From Clostridia bacterium (GTDB lineage Bacteria > Bacillota > Clostridia > Oscillospirales > CAG-272): a stretch of DNA of 5,761 nt. The position numbers and the translations under genes are program-made. The stretch is taken from assembly GCA_017382615.1 (NCBI GenBank), contig JAFNZX010000064.1, positions 1 through 5,761 on the forward strand. The letters run 5' to 3'. Numbering within the stretch: position 1 is the first letter of the stretch; the number at the start of each line of letters is the position of its first letter. Below, in pieces: positions 1 through 4,721 of the stretch. The notes beneath the pieces were generated by a model. That model did no database searches, was not told the origin of the DNA, and saw only the letters and a list, made by a program, of their open reading frames with translations.

Positions 1-704
1 AACTGCAGCCCGTAGCTCATAGCGTACTTTTCGACATACGACCCTGCCGCACCGCAGATGATCATGGACTTGGGACAGCCGTCAAAGGCAGCGTAGCCTA
101 TGGTGCTGACAGCGTCACCCAACGTGACCTTTTGCAGCGATCCGCAGCCATAGAATGCAAACCAACCAATGCTTGTCACGCTTGCGGGCAGCGTCACACT
201 CGTCACCTTGGAGTCTTTGAACAGATTGTCACCAAGCGAAGTGACCGCGTAGCCGTCTATTTCGGCAGGAATGGTCACGTCGGTTTCCGTGCCCGTGTAC
301 GATGTCAGCGTTGCCGTGCCGTTTTTGATTTCATACGTAAACGCGGCAGCGGGGGACTCCGGCTCGGGGCTCTCGGTAGACTGCTCGGGCTTTGCCATGA
401 CGTCGGTATCAAGCGCGCCGAGCTGCGCTTCCAGCTGCGCAATGGTTTGCTTGTAGGCAAAGGTGTCCACGTAATGCTGCTGCTTGAGCACAAGAATCTC
501 GTTTTGCAGGTCGTTTACCATTTTTTCATAGTAAGCAAGCTGCTCTCGAAAAACGTCTTCGCTCACGCTTTGGTTGGTTGGCGGCGTTCCGGCGCTCTGC
601 TCATTTTGCGCCCCACCGTCAGGCTGCTTATCCCCGCATGCTGCGCAAAAGCCGAAAATCAGCAGGCAAGCAAGCGCAAAGGGAAAAATTTTGACGTATC
701 TCAT
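1..704 (-). CDS. BspA-like leucine-rich repeat lipoprotein (3' end outside window)
   Basis: I translated the minus strand from the ATG at 702-704 and found 234 codons open to the window edge. Residues 1-19 form a signal peptide with a hydrophobic core (FALACLLIFGF). Cys20 and Cys23 follow; Cys23, preceded by AA and followed by GDKQ, is the likelier lipidation site. A Gln/Asn-rich spacer leads to a probable coiled coil at about 48-98, then a Pro/Glu/Ser linker (105-120). From about 122 comes a beta-rich start (FTYEIKNGTATLTSYTG) and LRR_5/BspA-type repeats: DVTIPAEIDGYAVTSLGDNLF, VTSVTLPASVTSIGWFAF and LQKVTLGDAVSTIGYAAF. The ending SYVEKYAMSYGLQ is typical of the last repeat, so probably only a few residues are missing. 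AAAGGAG (713-719) lies 8 bases before the start and supports it; a TATGAT box at 738-743 could be the -10. Such proteins are surface-anchored and often bind host or matrix partners; the ligand here is unknown. It is divergent from the SRP RNA. Confidence 0.85.
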   Translation of the reverse strand, partial: MRYVKIFPFALACLLIFGFCAACGDKQPDGGAQNEQSAGTPPTNQSVSEDVFREQLAYYEKMVNDLQNEILVLKQQHYVDTFAYKQTIAQLEAQLGALDTDVMAKPEQSTESPEPESPAAAFTYEIKNGTATLTSYTGTETDVTIPAEIDGYAVTSLGDNLFKDSKVTSVTLPASVTSIGWFAFYGCGSLQKVTLGDAVSTIGYAAFDGCPKSMIICGAAGSYVEKYAMSYGLQ

Positions 705-847
705 ATTGTGGTCTCCTTTCTTTTTTGAGATACTCCTATCATACCGCAAGCGAGGTGGGAGAAAAGCGCGAGGCGTGTCGGGCAAGTTGTGAATTTTCGG
801 TAAATGCTTGAAAGATAAATCTAATTGTGAAAAATTCGTAAAAACAC

Positions 848-876
848 TTGCATTTTTTATACATCTGTGTTATAAT
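848..876 (+). promoter_or_regulatory. Sigma-A type promoter of the SRP RNA
   Basis: A TTGCAT -35 box (848-853) and a perfect TATAAT -10 box (871-876) are separated by exactly 17 bases. Transcription should begin near 881-884, directly at the 5' arm of the SRP RNA. The near-consensus match fits a constitutively strong stable-RNA promoter. It may also feed dnaX by readthrough. Confidence 0.88.
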
Positions 877-882
877 ACTGAA

Positions 883-1209
883 GTTGCAGCATCGTGCTGC
901 GAAATAAGGCCATACCAGCCGGGGAATTAGCGGAGCCCTGTACCTGAAATCCGCTACAGCAGGGGTGGATCCCTCCTTTGAGGATCGAACCTTTACGAAT
1001 ATCAGAGTCGTATCTGCTGTGTTGAGAAACGGGTCTTACGCAATTGAGGGCTGTGAACCATGTCAGGTGGGGGACCAAGCAGCATTAAGCGGTTACCTTG
1101 GTGTGCCGTGAGGTTGCCTGTTTTGAGCAGGAGGTACGAAGATCGCGTAGGGGCGACATTCGATTTTGAGGTGTATGGTCTTGTTTTGCAGCAAGGTGCT
1201 GTATTTTTT
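883..1209 (+). ncRNA. ffs: Signal recognition particle RNA, large bacterial type with Alu domain (scRNA)
   Basis: This RNA scaffolds the SRP: it binds Ffh and targets nascent membrane and secreted proteins to FtsY and SecYEG. The 5' Alu-like domain is visible at 916-965, with a TAGCGGA/TCCGCTA helix (928-934 with 950-956) around the conserved CCCTGTACCTG loop sequence. The Ffh-binding S domain is at about 1051-1100: GAACCATGTCAGGT, a GNRA tetraloop (GGGA, 1071-1074), then AAGCAGCATTAAG, close to the B. subtilis sequence. The ends pair: 906-915 with 1173-1182 (10 bp), extended by 885-905 with 1183-1203. That makes a terminal duplex suited to RNase III processing, as in B. subtilis; the mature RNA would then be roughly 270-280 nt. 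The primary 5' end comes from the promoter spacing and the 3' end from the terminator; mature ends are inferred. Position just upstream of dnaX matches B. subtilis. Confidence 0.95.
1187..1209 (+). terminator. Intrinsic terminator of the SRP RNA
   Basis: TGCAGCA (1187-1193) pairs with TGCTGTA (1197-1203) around the loop AGG, giving 7 bp with one G-U, followed by six T (1204-1209). The same bases are also the 3' arm of the long SRP terminal duplex. The dnaX ribosome binding site begins immediately afterwards, so dnaX needs readthrough or a promoter inside the SRP gene; I saw no convincing one. Confidence 0.75.
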
Positions 1210-1221
1210 AGGGGGTAATTT

Positions 1222-2907
1222 ATGCATCAGGCTTTGTACAGAAAATGGCGTCCGCAACGGTTTGAGGACGTGTGCGGTCAGGAGCACGTGACGTCGATAC
1301 TGCAGTATCAGACCAAAACGGGCGGCCTTTCGCATGCGTATTTGTTCTGCGGCTCACGCGGAACGGGTAAGACTACCTGTGCAAAGATTCTTGCAAAGGC
1401 AGTCAACTGCGAAAACCCGCAAAACGGCTCGCCTTGCCTTATGTGTGACGCGTGCCGCTCGATCGAAGCGGGAAGCGCGACGGACGTCCTGGAAATGGAC
1501 GCAGCCTCCAACAACGGTGTAGACAATATCCGTGATATCCGTGATGAGGTCGTCTACCCTCCCAACGCGCTCAAAAAGCGCGTGTACATCATCGACGAGG
1601 TGCACATGCTTTCGGCAAGTGCATTCAACGCGCTGCTTAAAACCTTAGAAGAGCCGCCCGAATACGTCGTGTTCATTCTGGCAACAACCGAGCTGCAAAA
1701 GCTGCCCGCAACCATTATTTCCCGTTGTCAGCGGTATGATTTCCGCAGAATTGCCACGCCGGTGCTTGCTGACCGCCTTTGTTATATTGCGGCACAGGAG
1801 GGCATCTCGCTTGACCGCGAGGCAGCCGTGCTGCTGGGCAGAATGGCGCAGGGCGGTATGCGTGACGCCATCAGCCTACTTGAGCTTTGTGCGGGGACGG
1901 GGGCACATATCAGCGTGCAGACCGTAAACGAGACCGCAGGCTCGACGGGCAGGGACAGCATGATGGAAACCGTGCGTGCCATTGCCGCGCGGGATTACGA
2001 TAAACTGTTTTCCATGATCGACGCTGTGGTGCAATCCTCCAAGGATATTGCCATCTTTTGGCAGGATCTGATCGGTCTTTACCGCGAAATGTTAGTGCTG
2101 CGCACTGCAAAGGACGCGGCTGCGTATCTTGACTTGACCGATAGTGAGCTTGCCGCCATGCAAGAGGTGGCGAAGCCCTTTAAGTCGTCTACGCTTTTGT
2201 ATCATTGCTCGCTATTGGAGCAGGCACTCCTTTCCATGCAAAGAGCCAACGCCATCAAGCGTATCGTGGCAGAAAGCACGCTTGTGCGCATGTGCGACCC
2301 CGAGCTGCAGACCTCTCCCGAGGCTTTGCTTGCGCGCATTGCCGCACTTGAAGATAAAATTGCATTCGGGCAGGTAGCCCCGGCAGCTACCCCTGCACCC
2401 CAAGCTGTAGGGACGGATTCCATAGCCGCCCGCGAAACCACCTTCCAAGGGGCGATTCATGATTCGCCCGCGCAGACCGCGTCACCCGCACAATCCACCC
2501 CCGTAGGGGCGGATTCCATATCCGCCCGCGAGCCCGCATCGCCCGCCCCCCGCATCCCAAAGCTTAAAAAAACCGAGCCCACGGGTGAAAAACGCACCCT
2601 GCGCCCCTTGCGCGTATGGGCACAGGTGCTTGATAAGATGACCAAGGCAAACCCCTTGGCTGCAGGCTTTTACTATGCGGCTAAGGCGTACTCGGATGAA
2701 GGCGGCAACGTAGTGCTCAAGTTCACGTCTGATTTTGACATTCAAATGGCGCAGAGCTACAACGCCGTGCCCACGCTGTGCAGCATTCTGTCGGGGCTGC
2801 TCAACGCCAACGTCACGCAGGCACAGGTCAAGTATGAATGTGAAGGGCAGAGCGGTGCACAGAATTCCGTCATTGACGAAATACTTGAAAGCGCACAGGA
2901 TAACTGA
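1222..2907 (+). CDS. dnaX: DNA polymerase III subunit gamma/tau
   Basis: A 561-residue clamp-loader ATPase that opens the beta clamp and loads it on primed DNA; the long tau form also tethers polymerase and helicase. The AAA+ core opens with ALYRKWRPQRFEDVCGQEHV. It has Walker A GSRGTGKTT (44-52), a four-cysteine zinc module (C63, C72, C75, C78), Walker B YIIDEVHML (122-130, D125/E126), sensor 1 ILATTE (152-157), the SRC arginine-finger motif (167-169) and sensor 2 GGMRDAISLLE (211-221). The collar domain runs to about 375. Residues 383-448 are a Pro/Ala-rich linker, and about 460-561 is a folded tau-type C-terminal domain. The length is normal for a Firmicute tau. AGGGGG (1210-1215) lies 6 bases before the ATG. 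Oddities: three REP-like palindromes inside the linker DNA, and an A7 run at 2566-2572 that could permit a gamma-like product. It is the first gene of the dnaX-ebfC-recR operon, 25 bases before the next. Confidence 0.97.
   Translation: MHQALYRKWRPQRFEDVCGQEHVTSILQYQTKTGGLSHAYLFCGSRGTGKTTCAKILAKAVNCENPQNGSPCLMCDACRSIEAGSATDVLEMDAASNNGVDNIRDIRDEVVYPPNALKKRVYIIDEVHMLSASAFNALLKTLEEPPEYVVFILATTELQKLPATIISRCQRYDFRRIATPVLADRLCYIAAQEGISLDREAAVLLGRMAQGGMRDAISLLELCAGTGAHISVQTVNETAGSTGRDSMMETVRAIAARDYDKLFSMIDAVVQSSKDIAIFWQDLIGLYREMLVLRTAKDAAAYLDLTDSELAAMQEVAKPFKSSTLLYHCSLLEQALLSMQRANAIKRIVAESTLVRMCDPELQTSPEALLARIAALEDKIAFGQVAPAATPAPQAVGTDSIAARETTFQGAIHDSPAQTASPAQSTPVGADSISAREPASPAPRIPKLKKTEPTGEKRTLRPLRVWAQVLDKMTKANPLAAGFYYAAKAYSDEGGNVVLKFTSDFDIQMAQSYNAVPTLCSILSGLLNANVTQAQVKYECEGQSGAQNSVIDEILESAQDN
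2373..2391 (+). repeat. Hairpin at the start of the dnaX linker
   Basis: GGTAGC (2373-2378) pairs exactly with GCTACC (2386-2391) around a 7-base loop. CAG upstream and CTG downstream extend the pairing with one bulged C. It lies in dnaX codons 384-390 and encodes an Ala/Pro-rich part of the linker. It is not the same sequence as the three GGGCG palindromes that follow. Confidence 0.5.
2407..2434 (+). repeat. REP-like palindrome in dnaX linker, copy 1
   Basis: A 28-base unit starting GTAGGGACGGATTC and ending GCCGCCCGCG. It matches copy 3 (2503-2530) at 26 of 28 positions. It encodes VGTDSIAARE (residues 396-405). The palindrome is imperfect here: six of the eight pairs seen in copy 3 remain. 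Confidence 0.7.
2447..2472 (+). repeat. REP-like palindrome in dnaX linker, copy 2
   Basis: A variant unit. The 20 bases GGGCGATTCATGATTCGCCC (2450-2469) are self-complementary except for one T/T pair, and the tail CGCCCGCG resembles the other copies. It encodes GAIHDSPA (residues 410-417) and is in the same reading phase as copies 1 and 3. Confidence 0.65.
2503..2530 (+). repeat. REP-like palindrome in dnaX linker, copy 3
   Basis: GGGCGGAT (2507-2514) and ATCCGCCC (2520-2527) form a perfect 8-bp inverted repeat around a 5-base loop, preceded by GTAG and followed by GCG. It encodes VGADSISARE (residues 428-437), nearly the same peptide as copy 1, exactly 96 bases (32 codons) away. Confidence 0.7.
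2566..2599 (+). promoter_or_regulatory. Possible -1 slippage site (A7 plus hairpin) in dnaX
   Basis: Seven A residues (2566-2572) span codons 449-451 (AAA AAA ACC). A -1 shift, or insertion of one extra A by RNA polymerase, would continue AAC CGA GCC CAC GGG and stop at TGA 2586-2588. The product would be about 455 residues and lack the tau C-terminal domain. GGGTG (2583-2587) can pair with CACCC (2595-2599) just downstream. E. coli makes gamma by a -1 shift at A-AAA-AAG, and Thermus by slippage on an A run. There is no obvious upstream Shine-Dalgarno-like stimulator here and the heptamer is not canonical, so use of the site is unproven. Confidence 0.35.
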
Positions 2908-2932
2908 AAATAAATTTTAAGGAGATAGAATC

Positions 2933-3280
2933 ATGAGAGCAAACATTCCCAAGGGTATGGGCGGCGGACCGCAGAACATGCAGTCCATGATCCGCCAGGC
3001 ACAGAAAATGCAGGAGGATATGGCGGCAAAGCAGGAAGAGCTGGACGCACGCGAGTATGAGATCAATGCGGGCGGCGGCGTTGTAACCGTCAAAATCAAC
3101 GGTAAGAAGGAGATTTTGTCTATTGACCTTGATCCCGAAATCGTCGATCCCGATGACGTTGAGACCCTGACCGACCTGCTCGTTGCAGGCGTCAACGAGG
3201 CAATCAAGCGCGTGGAAACCACCAATGCAGCAGAGATGGAAAAGATCACCGGCAGCATGAACCTGCCCGGCATGTTCTGA
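2933..3280 (+). CDS. ebfC: YbaB/EbfC family nucleoid-associated DNA-binding protein
   Basis: A 115-residue member of the YbaB/EbfC family (YaaK in B. subtilis). These small homodimers bind DNA and associate with the nucleoid; their exact role is debated. After a Gly-rich start (GMGGGPQNMQ) comes a long alpha helix, QSMIRQAQKMQEDMAAKQEE (about 17-36), then the family core: a short strand (YEINAGGGVVTVKINGKKEI) and LSIDLDPEIVDPDDVETL, and a second helix, DLLVAGVNEAIKRVETTNAA. A Met/Gly tail (ITGSMNLPGMF) is typical. Length is close to family norms. AAGGAG (2919-2924) lies 8 bases before the ATG, a strong start. It sits between dnaX and recR, the conserved arrangement across many bacteria, which supports the assignment and suggests a link to replication or repair. 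Only one base separates its stop from recR. Confidence 0.95.
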   Translation: MRANIPKGMGGGPQNMQSMIRQAQKMQEDMAAKQEELDAREYEINAGGGVVTVKINGKKEILSIDLDPEIVDPDDVETLTDLLVAGVNEAIKRVETTNAAEMEKITGSMNLPGMF

Positions 3281-3281
3281 T

Positions 3282-3881
3282 ATGGCAGAATACATGGTAG
3301 CACTGCGCAAGCTGGAGGAGCAGTTTGCACGCCTTGAGGGTGTGGGACGCAAATCGGCTACGCGCATGGCGTTTGCGGTGCTGGAAATGGAGATGGAGCA
3401 GGCAGAGGAGTTTGCAAAAGCCATCATTGAGGCAAAGCAGTCTATCCACTTGTGCCCGATCTGTCAGAATCTGACCGATCGCGACGTCTGTCCCATTTGC
3501 TCCGACCTTTACCGTGACCAGAGCATCGTTTGCGTGGTGACCGACGTCAAGGCGGTTATGGCAATGGAGAAGGTCAAGGACTATCGCGGCACGTATCACG
3601 TGCTGCACGGTGTGATCTCTCCCATGAACCGCGTCACGCCCGAGCAGCTGAAAATCAAGGAGCTGCTGGCGCGCCTGGAGGACGACACGGTCAAGGAGAT
3701 CATTCTCGCCACCAACGCAGACATTGAGGGCAACGCAACGGCAATGTATCTTGCGCACCTGATCAAGCCGCTTGGCATCAAGGTGACAAGACTTGCTTAC
3801 GGTATCCCCGTGGGCGCAGACCTCAACTATGCCGATGAGTACACGCTCATGCAGGCACTGGAAGGACGACGCGATATGTAA
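3282..3881 (+). CDS. recR: Recombination mediator protein RecR
   Basis: A 199-residue RecR, the usual family length. With RecO and RecF it helps load RecA on SSB-coated gaps and forms a ring-like clamp on DNA. An N-terminal helix-hairpin-helix is seen at about 9-31 (LEGVGRKSATRMAFAV). The C4 zinc finger is CPICQNLTDRDVCPIC (C58, C61, C70, C73). A Toprim domain runs from about 81 to 175, including CVVTDVKAVMAMEK and ATNADIEGNATAMYLA, and the C-terminal AYGIPVGADLNYADEYTLMQ and ALEGRR match the family. The Toprim segment reads EGNAT where many Bacillus-type RecRs read EGEAT; this is probably a lineage variant. The start overlaps the end of ebfC (TGATATG) without a clear ribosome binding site, pointing to translational coupling. 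It ends the operon; a strong terminator lies about 40 bases beyond. Confidence 0.97.
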   Translation: MAEYMVALRKLEEQFARLEGVGRKSATRMAFAVLEMEMEQAEEFAKAIIEAKQSIHLCPICQNLTDRDVCPICSDLYRDQSIVCVVTDVKAVMAMEKVKDYRGTYHVLHGVISPMNRVTPEQLKIKELLARLEDDTVKEIILATNADIEGNATAMYLAHLIKPLGIKVTRLAYGIPVGADLNYADEYTLMQALEGRRDM

Positions 3882-3891
3882 AAAAGCAACC

Positions 3892-3915
3892 GCGCATCGG
3901 GCTGCGAAAATAGCG
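3892..3915. repeat. Left copy of an inverted intergenic repeat
   Basis: The reverse complement of this segment matches 4346-4369 at 21 of 24 positions (shared CGCTATTT, CGCAGCCC, ATG, GC). It lies between the recR stop and the recR terminator and is half of the fuller palindrome present at 4346-4383. Confidence 0.55.
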
Positions 3916-3922
3916 TAATATT

Positions 3923-3964
3923 AGCAGGAATTTGTTCGATTTTGAGCAAATTCCTGCTGTTTTT
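3923..3964 (+). terminator. Intrinsic terminator after recR
   Basis: AGCAGGAATTTG (3923-3934) pairs perfectly over 12 bp with CAAATTCCTGCT (3947-3958) around a 12-base loop, followed by G and five T (3960-3964). It ends the dnaX-ebfC-recR operon. A second copy of the same hairpin, 37 of 41 bases identical, lies at 4391-4431. Confidence 0.85.
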
Positions 3965-3984
3965 ATTAGCATATAGCGGTGAAG

Positions 3985-4023
3985 GAGCGTCCGTATGGGA
4001 ACCCCTACCACCGCAACCGCGTC
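3985..4023 (+). repeat. Left terminal inverted repeat (39 bp)
   Basis: This is the reverse complement of 4249-4287 at 38 of 39 positions; the single difference is T at 4006 facing G at 4266. It marks the left end of the MITE-like element. Confidence 0.85.
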
Positions 4024-4054
4024 ATCCAATCGCTCCAAGTATTCGCGATTGTCT

Positions 4055-4088
4055 TCCGCTGCGGTCCCCCTCCCGCAGCGGGGAGGCT
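4055..4088 (+). repeat. Left inner inverted repeat (34 bp)
   Basis: This is a perfect reverse complement of 4182-4215. It also contains CCGCTGCGG and CCGCAGCGG, so each arm can form its own 9-bp hairpin. Confidence 0.85.
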
Positions 4089-4181
4089 TTGTTTCGGAAA
4101 GCCAAACCGAACGCGCATCCAAGACGGAAGATTAAAACCTTCACTAAAACGGACATTCATACAAAATCGGATGCCTGAATG

Positions 4182-4215
4182 AGCCTCCCCGCTGCGGGAG
4201 GGGGACCGCAGCGGA
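4182..4215 (-). repeat. Right inner inverted repeat (34 bp)
   Basis: This is the perfect partner of 4055-4088, on the opposite strand. Together the pair could extrude a long cruciform or RNA stem. Confidence 0.85.
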
Positions 4216-4248
4216 GCGACGTTGACCGAGGCACGAGGGAAAACAAGC

Positions 4249-4287
4249 GACGCGGTTGCGGTGGTGGGGGTTCCCATACGGACGCTC
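4249..4287 (-). repeat. Right terminal inverted repeat (39 bp)
   Basis: This is the partner of 3985-4023 with one mismatch. It marks the right end of the MITE-like element; the next bases, TTTTGCC, still resemble the complement of the left outer flank. Confidence 0.85.
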
Positions 4288-4306
4288 TTTTGCCAAGAGC
4301 AGGACG

Positions 4307-4332
4307 AAAAAAGCCACCGTTGCCGGTGGCTT
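4307..4332 (-). terminator. Terminator-like hairpin right of the MITE-like element
   Basis: AAGCCACCG (4311-4319) pairs perfectly with CGGTGGCTT (4324-4332) around TTGC. On the minus strand the stem runs into six T (A run at 4307-4312), as in an intrinsic terminator. It could stop leftward transcripts from the membrane-protein genes before they oppose recR. Its distance from those genes leaves its use uncertain. Confidence 0.5.
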
Positions 4333-4345
4333 CTTTCAAATCTGC

Positions 4346-4383
4346 CGCTATTTCCGCAGCCCCATGGGCGTGCGGAATAAGCG
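4346..4383. repeat. Intergenic palindrome
   Basis: The 13 bases at 4346-4358 (CGCTATTTCCGCA) are nearly complementary to 4371-4383 (TGCGGAATAAGCG). The inner GCCC (4359-4362) and GGGC (4366-4369) also pair. The left half matches the reverse complement of 3892-3915. Confidence 0.55.
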
Positions 4384-4385
4384 GG

Positions 4386-4431
4386 AAAACAGCAGGAATT
4401 GGTTTGATTTTGAGCGAATTTCTGCTGTTTT
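4386..4431. terminator. Second copy of the recR terminator hairpin, possibly bidirectional
   Basis: AGCAGGAATT (4391-4400) pairs with AATTTCTGCT (4417-4426) with one G-U. AAAAC before and GTTTT after extend the stem to about 15 bp and give U-tracts on both strands. It is a direct repeat of 3923-3963 with the loop GATTTTGAGC kept. No gene ends just to its left, so it is a duplicated or mobile terminator-like unit rather than a dedicated operon end. Confidence 0.5.
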
Positions 4432-4562
4432 CATTCATATGGTGGAGTGTAGGATGCGGATGCGCGAAAAAAGCCGTCCCCTCGGGGGAAGATGGGGAAC
4501 GCGCGCAAAGGATGGAGAAGCAAACATTTTACCGAATTCTGTAAAAAAATAATTCCTATAAC

Positions 4563-4595
4563 GAAAGCAGAAGCCTACTAAAGACTTCTGCTTTC
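4563..4595 (-). terminator. Hairpin downstream of the minus-strand membrane-protein genes
   Basis: GAAAGCAGAAG (4563-4573) pairs perfectly over 11 bp with CTTCTGCTTTC (4585-4595), with an 11-base loop. It lies about 130 bases beyond the stop of the minus-strand gene ending at 4722. Neither strand has a U-tract directly against the stem: T6 starts 6 bases away on plus, T7 about 14 away on minus. It may therefore be a terminator, an RNA-stabilising hairpin or another repeat. Confidence 0.4.
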
Positions 4596-4663
4596 ACTTG
4601 TTTTTTCACCGCTAATTTATCCGCCCATAGGAGTTTTTTATTTGTGAAAAATTTCAGCGATCG

Positions 4664-4714
4664 GTCAATTAGGATATGGATTTCGCCTGCTTGAATAGGT
4701 AGCGTAAGAACAGC
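4664..4714 (-). pseudogene. Possible remnant of a second copy of the membrane protein's C-terminal motif
   Basis: Read on the minus strand, in a frame different from the upstream gene, this stretch gives AVLTLPIQAGEIHILID. It resembles AMLELALPIKQGEEYYLLII in the intact gene just upstream (residues 135-154): A, L, LPI, GE and L/I positions agree if a two-residue gap is allowed. It follows directly after that gene's stop. It could be the decayed end of a tandem duplicate or of a formerly longer protein. The match is short and may be chance. Confidence 0.2.
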
Positions 4715-4721
4715 CGTTGGC

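Larger units (their letters stand above)
3985..4287. mobile_element. MITE-like element with nested inverted repeats
   Basis: This element of about 303 bp has 39-bp terminal inverted repeats (3985-4023 and 4249-4287) that differ at one position (left begins GAGCGTCCGTATGGGAAC). The similarity may run seven bases further out on each side (3978 and 4294) with three transitions. Inside are perfect 34-bp inverted repeats (4055-4088 and 4182-4215) beginning TCCGCTGCGGTCCCCCTCCC on the left; each arm can also fold on itself. The centre (about 4089-4181) is more AT-rich and unique. No transposase or other credible protein is encoded: reading frames through it are low-complexity by-products of the repeats. 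I see no clear target-site duplication. The structure fits a non-autonomous element moved in trans, or another dispersed repeat family of Clostridia; that is inference. Confidence 0.65.

Noticed and set aside
132..792. Plus-strand frames of up to 198 codons opposite the lipoprotein gene
   Set aside because: They are antisense to a lipoprotein with signal peptide, coiled coil and LRR repeats. The peptides are Arg/Leu/Cys-rich without domains.
1147..1162. GTAGGGGCGACATTCG in the SRP RNA as another copy of the dnaX linker repeat
   Set aside because: Only the first ten or so bases agree, there is no matching right arm, and the segment aligns with the conserved 3' part of the SRP RNA.
4466..4490. 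Small hairpin TCCCC-TCG-GGGGA with a nearby A run as a minus-strand terminator
   Set aside because: The stem is only 5 bp and is separated from the A run (T run on minus) by GCCG, so the geometry is poor.
3847..4552. Several overlapping frames of 60-121 codons on both strands through the region after recR
   Set aside because: They run through inverted repeats, so both strands give similar Arg/Pro/Gly-rich peptides. They lack ribosome binding sites and recognisable domains.
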